The notes under the pieces are model-generated. The model did not search any database. It saw only the letters and a list, made by a program, of their open reading frames with translations, and was not told where the DNA came from. A DNA stretch of 64,000 nucleotides from Vibrio mangrovi. Its GTDB lineage: Bacteria; Pseudomonadota; Gammaproteobacteria; Enterobacterales; Vibrionaceae. The stretch's first letter is position 1; each line of letters opens with the position of its first letter. The translations under genes were made by a program, and so were the position numbers. This document shows positions 55,631 through 63,121 of the stretch, piece by piece. Location of the stretch: contig NZ_AP024883.1 in the NCBI RefSeq assembly GCF_024346955.1, positions 2,666,001 through 2,730,000 on the forward strand, given 5' to 3'.

Positions 55631-56032
55631 TCAGGCCGCAGACATCGAAGCCATTAATTTTAATAACTTCTGTTCAAGTGCGGAGTCGGAAATAATCTCA
55701 AAATCCGTATAAATCGCCACTGGTTGCAGAATCTTACCAGTAGCAGGTTCCATCCGGACAAAGCCTTTGTCACTGAGCGCTTTTAAGGTGTTAGATAAGT
55801 TAGACTTCGCCCGACCGGAAATTCTGGCTAATTCTGTCAGGCTTGCTGGCTTTTCTGTATCGATCAGACGTAATAAGGCAATATTCTCCGGTCTTAAAAT
55901 CTGCGCCACCGCATTGACTGATGTATACCAAACCTTCGGCTCATCCGCTTGCGGCACATATTTCCCCTGCGCAATCGCCAGCAAACGGAAACGAATCAGA
56001 GCTTCAGACATAATGCCGATTCTTGCTTTCAT
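55631..56032 (-). CDS. HTH antitoxin/regulator of TumE pair (TumA-like)
   Basis: A 133-residue protein with a winged helix-turn-helix: PENIALLRLIDTEKPASLTELARISGRAKSNLSNTLKALSDKGFV (about residues 48-92 in parts). It overlaps the toxin gene by 4 bp (ATGA). In TumE-TumA pairs the second protein is an HTH antitoxin that represses the operon. An internal ATG at residue 8 is a possible start. Confidence 0.78.
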   Translation of the reverse strand: MKARIGIMSEALIRFRLLAIAQGKYVPQADEPKVWYTSVNAVAQILRPENIALLRLIDTEKPASLTELARISGRAKSNLSNTLKALSDKGFVRMEPATGKILQPVAIYTDFEIISDSALEQKLLKLMASMSAA

Positions 56033-56391
56033 GTGATTTTCCCTTCAATTGCTTCTATGGTCGTATCAATACCGGAGAAGAAATCTTGCAGTAACGTATA
56101 AACATCCTGAAATTCATAGGGTGTTCCCTGATCAATCGCTGTTCTATGCAAATGATCGTAGTCATACCGTTTTCCGCTGAATCGTTTATTTTTTCGTGAC
56201 TTCACAGCATGAGCATTGTCATAACCAAAAACTCTTTTGTTAAATCTGTTATGTAACGTCATGTTGTAACGGATCCCGTGAGGGCGTTCTCTGGTTGGTG
56301 GAACCGTCCATACTTCAATCTTCCACCAATAACCATCATCCCGGTACACCTCAGTGCCATGCATACTCAACAAAACATCCAACGCTTCCAT
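56029..56391 (-). CDS. TumE-family toxin (DUF6516)
   Basis: A 120-residue protein with the conserved WTVPPTRERPHGIRYNMTLHNR and VFGYDNAHAVKS segments, which mark the TumE/DUF6516 toxin family. The preceding YWWKIEV strand also fits. It is the first gene of a two-gene operon with an HTH antitoxin. An AGGAAGGA ribosome site and a palindrome lie directly upstream. Confidence 0.85.
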   Translation of the reverse strand: MEALDVLLSMHGTEVYRDDGYWWKIEVWTVPPTRERPHGIRYNMTLHNRFNKRVFGYDNAHAVKSRKNKRFSGKRYDYDHLHRTAIDQGTPYEFQDVYTLLQDFFSGIDTTIEAIEGKIT

Positions 56392-56404
56392 CAGTCCTTC
56401 CTGA

Positions 56405-56425
56405 TGTTATACCTGGAGTATAACA
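56405..56425 (-). promoter_or_regulatory. Palindromic operator/promoter of the TumE-TumA pair
   Basis: Perfect 8-bp arms TGTTATAC (56405-56412) and GTATAACA (56418-56425) with a five-base spacer lie 14 bp before the toxin ATG. The minus-strand TATAAC inside it could serve as a -10 box. This is the expected position for antitoxin autorepression. Confidence 0.7.
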
Positions 56426-56521
56426 AAATTAATGATATCAGGAAGTCATTCATCATCAAATCGCTCTGTTCTGCACTTCTGAATTCCCCAAGATCCAACG
56501 TATCAGTCAATCCCTCATACT

Positions 56522-56820
56522 TTTACCAACACCACACTTACACCAAAAACCGTGATCACACGCAAAACTCACCTCAACCCTGATACGCCCATTTACCCGA
56601 CTCCCACCGCGTAGTACGATGACAAGAATGAAAAGACCATCTTCCCAAGCGGAAACAACAGGATATTCACACCATTGCGACAATTTTTCGCGATGTCCGC
56701 TACTCAGAGCACGACGAAATCACCGTCGAAGAGCTGGACTATCTGGCCGAAGAAGTGGAAAAACTGAAAACGCTGACAGAAGAGGTTTGCCGGGGAAGGA
56801 TTGGAGAGAATATTGAATAG
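56522..56820 (+). pseudogene. Decayed second copy of the MNT-HEPN fusion gene
   Basis: Bases 56522-56694 match the upstream region and first codons of the gene at 54114. From about 56695 the match jumps to that gene's 3' end (ccgctactc...gaatattgaat). The joint falls after cgcgatgt, so around 670 bp are missing. Short insertions and deletions near the start codon also disturb the frame. The last 40 bases are nearly identical to the intact copy. The remnant contains neither a complete nucleotidyltransferase nor a HEPN domain. Confidence 0.88.
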
Positions 56821-56944
56821 TTCTAACTTCCCAGCCCCCAAGTTCCCCCTCAAGTCGCCCCCCAAGTTAATACTTTGATTTTATTGACAGAGTAGTGAGT
56901 ACGATGATTATTTGTAGAGAATATTCAACCGAAAAGAAAGAAGA

Positions 56945-57184
56945 ATGCAACCAGACAATACTAAATTGAAAACCTTGCAGCAGTTGTTGGCCGAAGGTGA
57001 GCAAAGTGGCGATACCGACTACGATTTAGATGAACTTATCGGCGAGCTTGATACTCAGGAAGCCAAGCAAATGGACCACATAATGGAAGACAACCCGGAT
57101 TTATCTTATGCATTCGTTCAGCAGTCACTGATTGCCAAAGCCGAAAAAGATGCCGGTGAACTGGAAACATATAGATTTGACTGA
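56945..57184 (+). CDS. Small acidic hypothetical protein
   Basis: A 79-residue acidic, helical protein (QQLLAEGEQSGDTDYDLDELIGELDTQ) with no signal peptide. I do not recognise it. Size and charge would suit an antitoxin or a DNA-mimic, but no partner gene is adjacent. AAAGAAAGAAG precedes the ATG. It lies between the pseudogene and the second palindrome. Confidence 0.6.
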   Translation: MQPDNTKLKTLQQLLAEGEQSGDTDYDLDELIGELDTQEAKQMDHIMEDNPDLSYAFVQQSLIAKAEKDAGELETYRFD

Positions 57185-57210
57185 AATTCAATATTTCTTC
57201 ACACAGCTCA

Positions 57211-57235
57211 ATTGTCTCCGCACTGCGGAGACAAT
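57211..57235. repeat. Perfect palindrome, copy 2
   Basis: Identical to the palindrome at 55561, including the flanking gctca and cttaa. Downstream similarity (…tcgcctcagg) extends the match imperfectly for about 60 bases. The remaining part of the 302-bp gap up to 57486 includes a copy of the tcaatccctcatac block also found near 56510. Confidence 0.85.
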
Positions 57236-57486
57236 CTTAATCAGATAAAAATGGCTGGTGGCACAGATTTCGATCTTCTCGCCTCAGGGCGCTATCACTA
57301 AATGACACTATTCCACACTTTTGAATTCCCCCAAATCCAGCGTATTAATCAATCCCTCATACCTTAACCATTACCAGTACAATCAGAGACTCAAGTTAAT
57401 ATGTTGATTTTATTGCTCAGCAAACCAGGAACAACTGCTCGTGAAAGTACCGGGAAATCTGACTGAATCCCCGGCACTTGAACAAT

Positions 57487-60400
57487 TTAAGGAACCAGTT
57501 GAGCACCGGGAATGTCTTTGACTTCATAAATCGTCAGGTTATCGTTGTCACTGGCGTATTTTTTCCAATCACTCACTTTAGCGTTTAAACCAACAGACAC
57601 ACTCCCTGCTTTTTTCGGGATTTTGGTTCCTTGATGCTGGAGCGGTAAAGTACAGCCGGCACTTTCATGAGTAAGTAATGCTGAACATGTAGGGCAAGTT
57701 GAATTATTTTCCCAAGAACTACACGCAGTACAATAGTATGATTTTTCTAATGCCGGATGCGTGGAGCAGCTAGGGCAAACAGGAGCTGGAATTTTAGGAT
57801 AGGCATATTCTTTGCCGCATGATGGACAGTCAAATAAATAAGCATTACAGTTGCCGCTGGATGTATCGGTATAGTGTTCATGCTCTACGCAGAAGTAATC
57901 ACCCGCGCCTTTATCATCATTTATTTCAGCATCAGAACCACTCGGACCATCGACATTAAAGACCAGACCGTCTGCTATACAAGATACGACCCCACCATGA
58001 ATGCTCATCCCCCAGGATGGAATCAGATGAATTTGCACTTTAGGATCACCTGAATTTGCCGCTTTATCATAGAACTCCCACAACCGGTTGTAGGCATGAT
58101 CCAGACAGACTTCCAGCCCAAAGGTAATTCCGTCAATGGTAAACACACCGCCTCCGCCAAGCCCGCTGCGGTTGATTTCACTGATCCCGCCTTTTACCGG
58201 CTTATTCGGGCTCGCTCCCAGTGTATCGACAGAACCGGAAGTCGGCAGAGCCATCCGCGTCTCGCCGTGGATGACTATCTTTCTTTCCGTCGGTTTGCCC
58301 CATTGCAGGCTTGTATCACGAATAAAATCAATGTGCGAAACATACTCTTTATAGACGATCACCTGTTTGAGGCTACAACTCTGCTCTGTGGTGGCTGTGC
58401 CCCCTTTTTGTACCAGTGCCATATTAAATATTTCCGTGGCAACCGGCTCGATAAACTCGACCGGACCGACTTGAATTCCCGTCGCATCATCAAGTGTCAG
58501 TTCATATGTTGTTCCACTGACATATTGGCATTGGGTAATGGTCTTTTGCTGCTTGTCCTGTATCAGTTGCCAATGATAGTCGTCCAGTATTTGGGCTGCG
58601 ATTTTTCCCTCGACTTTCACCTTATTCGTTAAAAGCTTCGAAGTATCGGTCACGACCGCAATCGGCTCAATCAGTTCGCAAGGGGCTCGCTGCAAGCTAA
58701 TATTTTTATCCAGCGTGAGTTTATATGTACCATCGCCATCAGGGTCACATTTGGTAATGGTGGCTTCCTTCCCCGGCTGGCGAATTTTCCAGTAGGTGCT
58801 GGTTTTAATATTCCCGCATAGCCCGGACTTCACTTTCACCGTAGTATTCGTCTGGTCAGCCATGACCATTGACTGCGGTTCGAGCAATTGAATCGTACTT
58901 TTGTTCTGAGGTATAACCGCCTTATCGATGGTGAATTGATATTCACCGGGTTGTGTTTGACTGGCATTTTTTGTCACCGGCCTGACGATATTTTCTTTGA
59001 TGGACCAATTTGTATCGATACGTGCGCCAAGCTCAGATTTGATCGTTAATGCAACGCTGGTATCGTCACTTTCAACCTTGATGATATCTTCCGTGTGGGT
59101 CATGTATGCGGCATGGACGATCGCCGTATGTCTGATGGGCTTGCCGCCTTCGCTGTGTTTTTGATAGCCGATCGCCGTTCCCCAGATAAACAGCCAGTCT
59201 TTGTAGGTATCGTTATGAACGGTTTTTCCCATTTCAGTCATAATTTCAGGGATGGTTTCAATCGGGTATCCCCCTTGTGCGCCGCGAAAGAAAAACTCAG
59301 AAGCCATAAATATTTTTAAGACATCCGGGGTTTTCTTGATGTTGGTATTTTTTTCTGCCGCTTCTATGGATTCTTTCAGAATATCGCAGCGTTTTTTGAT
59401 ATCCAGCTTCGCATCAGCGTCACCTAAATAATACCGGCTACCGGAAATGTCTTGGGTATCCGGTTTGATATTGAAACCGATCAATTGAGCTTTTTTATAA
59501 GGCGACAGATTCCATTCAGCAATGGTTGACGTCTCTTTCTTCACGGAGAGTCCCGTCATTGAGTCTGGCGTTTTGACCCAACCCGCTTCATCTTTTTTCG
59601 GTGTCATCGCAAGGTTATATGTGTCGGGGGCCAGAAAAAACCGGGCAATACCTTGCACAGTATTTACGGTTTTTGTGGCAGCGCCGCTCAGGGCGAACTG
59701 AACTTCTTGCGACAGCGGAGCACCATCGTGCCGGGCTACTTTGACGGTTAAATTCGTCACCGTAAGCGCGATGATATCGGCAAATTGGTCACCAATCGTG
59801 AGTGCCAGCCTTGCATCGCGTTCGGTCGTGCTGACTGAAGCACCTTCAAGCCAGAAGATGTGGTCTTTATTGACATCGGCGTCTTTGCAATCCAGCATCA
59901 TCGCAAGTGTTTCCGCGCCCTGTCCCCGGAATGCAGTTTGCCTCGTAAATAACTTCACCTTCGGCTCGGTTGTGACTTTGTTGTTTTTATCATCGTATAA
60001 ATCAAGCGTCACCTGACCGGAAAAATCAGTCGGTATGACCTGACGAATGCAAACTTTGGCCCGTTGTCGGCCAAAGCGCTCATCCTGTACTTCAACAATC
60101 CGGCCAGTAGCTGATTTATCACTATCGGCAATTTGAGTGTCCTGCTCATCCCAGATGTCTAGCTTGGCCTGAATAAACGTCAATTGTGTTTTTGCCGTTT
60201 CACTGTTGGCCTTGAATTCAAGTTCAATATCGCTGCTTTTCTCGCTTGCTGCTTTCGCCTGGATGTAAACCGTCAATCCAGCAGAGTTCCAGTCGCTTTT
60301 TGTTACTTTATAGATATCAGCATCATCTTTATCCGTTGCATCATAAAGTGTATTGCCGCCTTGCGCTGCATCGAACAGTTGAATTTTTTCGGCATGATTA

Positions 60401-60540
60401 CAACGAATAACACCTTCTCCGTTAAAAGCACGACTCGTTTTTAACTCTACTTTCAGTCGGTAAGGAGTAACACCAGCACCAGCTAAACTATCTGTCGGAA
60501 CCATTACCGTATTTTTGCCTTGAGTATTAATTTCCGCCAT
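57487..60540 (-). CDS. Nitrilase-like amidohydrolase with internal repeats and C-terminal zinc ribbons
   Basis: A 1017-residue protein without a signal peptide. It carries what looks like a carbon-nitrogen hydrolase active site, widely spaced: Glu415 in MASEFFFRG, Lys731 in VYKEYVSHIDF, and Cys812 in FGLEVCLDHAYNRLW. Between Glu and Lys lie three tandem repeats of about 68 residues (roughly 495-700), each running from a K/V-rich strand to an LLEPQ / LIEPI / FIEPV strand. The first 350 residues look like beta-sandwich domains. Four CxxC pairs (CPSC, CPSC, CTAC, CPTC) at about 905-960 suggest two zinc ribbons. The family is not known to me. It is divergent from the pectate lyase gene; the 279-bp gap (60541-60819) shows no other gene. 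Confidence 0.72.
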   Translation of the reverse strand: MAEINTQGKNTVMVPTDSLAGAGVTPYRLKVELKTSRAFNGEGVIRCNHAEKIQLFDAAQGGNTLYDATDKDDADIYKVTKSDWNSAGLTVYIQAKAASEKSSDIELEFKANSETAKTQLTFIQAKLDIWDEQDTQIADSDKSATGRIVEVQDERFGRQRAKVCIRQVIPTDFSGQVTLDLYDDKNNKVTTEPKVKLFTRQTAFRGQGAETLAMMLDCKDADVNKDHIFWLEGASVSTTERDARLALTIGDQFADIIALTVTNLTVKVARHDGAPLSQEVQFALSGAATKTVNTVQGIARFFLAPDTYNLAMTPKKDEAGWVKTPDSMTGLSVKKETSTIAEWNLSPYKKAQLIGFNIKPDTQDISGSRYYLGDADAKLDIKKRCDILKESIEAAEKNTNIKKTPDVLKIFMASEFFFRGAQGGYPIETIPEIMTEMGKTVHNDTYKDWLFIWGTAIGYQKHSEGGKPIRHTAIVHAAYMTHTEDIIKVESDDTSVALTIKSELGARIDTNWSIKENIVRPVTKNASQTQPGEYQFTIDKAVIPQNKSTIQLLEPQSMVMADQTNTTVKVKSGLCGNIKTSTYWKIRQPGKEATITKCDPDGDGTYKLTLDKNISLQRAPCELIEPIAVVTDTSKLLTNKVKVEGKIAAQILDDYHWQLIQDKQQKTITQCQYVSGTTYELTLDDATGIQVGPVEFIEPVATEIFNMALVQKGGTATTEQSCSLKQVIVYKEYVSHIDFIRDTSLQWGKPTERKIVIHGETRMALPTSGSVDTLGASPNKPVKGGISEINRSGLGGGGVFTIDGITFGLEVCLDHAYNRLWEFYDKAANSGDPKVQIHLIPSWGMSIHGGVVSCIADGLVFNVDGPSGSDAEINDDKGAGDYFCVEHEHYTDTSSGNCNAYLFDCPSCGKEYAYPKIPAPVCPSCSTHPALEKSYYCTACSSWENNSTCPTCSALLTHESAGCTLPLQHQGTKIPKKAGSVSVGLNAKVSDWKKYASDNDNLTIYEVKDIPGAQLVP

Positions 60541-60819
60541 CGTCTTTATCCATAGTGAAAGAGATTAAGAAAAGCGAGTAATACAAACAGATTTACCGCT
60601 ATTGATACGTCAAGTCTAAAATGTCTCACGGTACATTCCCCCGCCAAAACACGGATTTTCCCCGTCGTTCCTACGTTTCCAATTTCATCTCATTACAATC
60701 AACCATGACTATAAAGAAGAGAACAAACATTCACCCAACCCTACCGGAACTCACCTCACCCAATTGCCACTTATAGCTACAGACATCCAAACCGCCCGTT
60801 TTCTATAGGTGAAATTGCA

Positions 60820-62517
60820 ATGATAAATTCAGTCGACAGCTCAAGACTCAATGTCTCGATTACTTTTCAGGATCCGATGTCACAAGGCGGTTCCGGTAAC
60901 CTCTCGCCCCAGTCCACTCAGACTCAGGCGCCGGGGAAATCTTATATTGATTACAGCAATAGCTCAGCGCCCATGCGCCCGGATCATAACCAGTTCAATC
61001 CGAATTCAGGTATGCGGGGAATGGATGGACTGGAGCAGATTTCGCTGAAAGATATTATCCGCGATATTATTCAGGAACTGTTTAAGTTATTTGATAAACA
61101 GAACGGGCAATCTAATGACCAACCCGGCGCACCTTCAGTCGGCAGTCCGTCAAGCGGTGGCAGCCCATCTTCTGCGCCTTTTTCGCAACCGCAGACCACT
61201 CAGCCACAGATGACGCCACCACAGACGGCTGGCAATACTTCCGCCGTTTCACCACAATCAGCGGCTCCGGCTGCACTGACAGCGGCCAAACCTGAAACAA
61301 CAGGAAACGCTCAGCCACAGGCTGCACCGGCGGTCAATGCACTGCAAGGCGGTGAAGCGGTGAAAGGAAGCAAAGCCGCCGCACAACCGGATGCAGCGAT
61401 CGGAGCGGCACCAGACAAGTCAGCAGCACCGTCTGCGATCGCAACACCACAAGTGAATACGGTGAAAAATGCGGACTCAGTGAAAGCGACTTCAGCAGTC
61501 GGTGACGTCGAAGCGAGTAAAAATGTCTCCGCTGCGGCAAAAACATCTGCGGTAAGTTCAAGTCAGGAAGCCGGCTCGGTTGCCGGAATGGAAGGGTTTG
61601 CAAAAGTCGCGAAAACTACCGGTGGCGCAGGGGGCGAAACGGTTACAGTCAACAGTGTCGGCGAGCTGAAAGAAGCATTGTCCGGTGATGATCCGCGCAT
61701 TATTAAACTGGGTAGTAACCTCTCGGCGGCAGAGAAAACTGATCTGGAGTTCGGTGCCAACAAAACCATTATCGGTGACGGCAAAAACAACCAGCTACAC
61801 AATATCTACCTTAAGAGCGGTGACAGCGCCGGAAATGATATTTTCCAGAATCTGCACTTCACCCATGACGACAAATATACCGCAAACAATGATATCCCGC
61901 TGTACATCGATAAAGGACAGGGTTACTGGATTGACCACAGCACCTTTAGCGGCACTAAGGGAGACAACTATCAGGGCGGTAAGGATAAACTCCTCTATGT
62001 CGGCGGAACGGCGGATATGGTCAGCCTGACCAACTCTAAATTTGAGAACAACGAATACGGGCTGATTCTGGGTTATCCGGAAGATACTCAGGCGGCGGCC
62101 GATAAGTATACCGGTTATCCGCGTATGACCATCGCTCATAACGACTTCGAAAATCTCGATGTCCGGGCGCCGGGTCTGATGCGTTACGGTCAGTTCGACG
62201 TGTATAACAACCACATCGATGACTTTAATCTGGGCTTTACCGCAGCGAGCAACGCCACAATTTTCTCTGAATCCAACTTCTTTGAGAATGGCCGGAACGG
62301 CGGCGGACAGGCAAGTCTGTCAGGAATGCTGGATGACAAAGGCAATGCACACTTTACCGATGTCGGCAGCAATATCAGCGTCCAGAACCAGAAATCCGGT
62401 GAAACTTCCTGGCGCGGCGGGCCTTATGAACGCAATGTCAGCAGTGCCGAAGCCGCAAAACAGTTCGCGACAGAAAATGCCGGCGTACAGGATGGTACAC
62501 TGAAGTTTGCCGGTTAA
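60820..62517 (+). CDS. Pectate lyase with harpin/HrpW-like N-terminus
   Basis: A 565-residue protein. The C-terminal part (from about 262) is a right-handed beta-helix pectate lyase, family 1 type: VNSVGELKEAL, NKTIIGDG, YWIDHSTFSG near 369, and RAPGLMRYGQFDVYNNHI near 449. The N-terminal 250 residues lack a Sec signal peptide. They contain an amphipathic LKDIIRDIIQELFKLFDKQN helix at about 68-87 and then a Pro/Ser/Ala/Gln-rich linker. This plan, a polar low-complexity head with a helix followed by a pectate lyase, is that of HrpW/HopAK1-type proteins secreted by type III systems. The pectate lyase call is firm; the secretion route is inferred. Confidence 0.85.
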   Translation: MINSVDSSRLNVSITFQDPMSQGGSGNLSPQSTQTQAPGKSYIDYSNSSAPMRPDHNQFNPNSGMRGMDGLEQISLKDIIRDIIQELFKLFDKQNGQSNDQPGAPSVGSPSSGGSPSSAPFSQPQTTQPQMTPPQTAGNTSAVSPQSAAPAALTAAKPETTGNAQPQAAPAVNALQGGEAVKGSKAAAQPDAAIGAAPDKSAAPSAIATPQVNTVKNADSVKATSAVGDVEASKNVSAAAKTSAVSSSQEAGSVAGMEGFAKVAKTTGGAGGETVTVNSVGELKEALSGDDPRIIKLGSNLSAAEKTDLEFGANKTIIGDGKNNQLHNIYLKSGDSAGNDIFQNLHFTHDDKYTANNDIPLYIDKGQGYWIDHSTFSGTKGDNYQGGKDKLLYVGGTADMVSLTNSKFENNEYGLILGYPEDTQAAADKYTGYPRMTIAHNDFENLDVRAPGLMRYGQFDVYNNHIDDFNLGFTAASNATIFSESNFFENGRNGGGQASLSGMLDDKGNAHFTDVGSNISVQNQKSGETSWRGGPYERNVSSAEAAKQFATENAGVQDGTLKFAG

Positions 62518-62518
62518 C

Positions 62519-62600
62519 CGTCTGTTGAGTAAAGCCAGTTGAGTAAAACCAATCTGATTGGTGAAACCTGAGCAAAAGAATTTATGCCGACAGTCAAACT
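62519..62600. repeat. Short tandem repeat after pectate lyase gene
   Basis: Two near-identical 14-bp units GTTGAGTAAA(G/A)CCA are followed by weaker copies (attggtgaaacc, tgagcaaaa). It is placed directly after a stop codon like the other arrays of this window. The rest of the gap to 62775 shows no gene. Confidence 0.55.
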
Positions 62601-62775
62601 TCATGATTGATAGCACCGGAAGATGACAATATGATGTAGGGTGTGTTGAGTCATATCATGCTCGTCATGAGCGGACTCATCCACCCATAAAAACGATGAT
62701 GTTTGCCATCATACAGGGCTGGTATGTTCCGCCTGTTACTTTTTTCAGCTTCACGCATACTTCAGGAGGAAGTAT

Positions 62776-63063
62776 ATGTACGTTGTTACGGTGACTTTTA
62801 CTGTTGTCCCCGAGTCGTTTGAGTCATTTATCAAGCTATCGATGGCTAATGCCGATGCCGCAAAAGACGAGCCCGGATGTCTGCAATTTGATATTTGCTG
62901 GAATGATAAAGAGAAGCAGGTGTTTTTCTATGAACTGTACGGTTCAGAAGAAGAGTTCAATACTCATCTGCAAACCGAACATTTTCTGCTGTTTGATCAG
63001 AAAACCGGGCCAATGGTTACCGATAAAAAATCCGTCACCTATACGCGGATTCATATGGCCTGA
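62776..63063 (+). CDS. Antibiotic biosynthesis monooxygenase (ABM) domain protein, YgiN/LsrG-like
   Basis: A 95-residue single-domain ABM protein: VTFTVVPESFESFIKL, DEPGCLQFDICWN, and FFYELYGSEEEFNTHLQTEHF are the family's three strands and helix. Members act as small cofactor-free quinol monooxygenases or handle reactive aldehydes and autoinducer-2. AGGAGG just before the ATG is an ideal ribosome site. Substrate unknown. Confidence 0.88.
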   Translation: MYVVTVTFTVVPESFESFIKLSMANADAAKDEPGCLQFDICWNDKEKQVFFYELYGSEEEFNTHLQTEHFLLFDQKTGPMVTDKKSVTYTRIHMA

Positions 63064-63089
63064 TCAATTGACAGAATGATTTATTATCA

Positions 63090-63120
63090 GGCACCTGCCA
63101 AGGCAGGTGCCGATATTTTA
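63090..63120. terminator. Bidirectional intrinsic terminator
   Basis: GGCACCTGCC (63090-63099) and GGCAGGTGCC (63102-63111) form a perfect 10-bp stem with an AA turn between two convergent genes. The plus-strand tail GATATTTTATTT is moderately U-rich. Confidence 0.75.
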
Positions 63121-63121
63121 T

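Noticed and set aside
55561..57235. Integron attC (VCR-like) sites
   Set aside because: The palindromes are short and perfect with one central base. They lack the long imperfect arms and core sites expected of attC, and no integron integrase is present.
44242..57240. Prophage or integrative element
   Set aside because: No integrase, phage structural gene, tRNA target or att-like direct repeats were seen, so I call it a defence island only.
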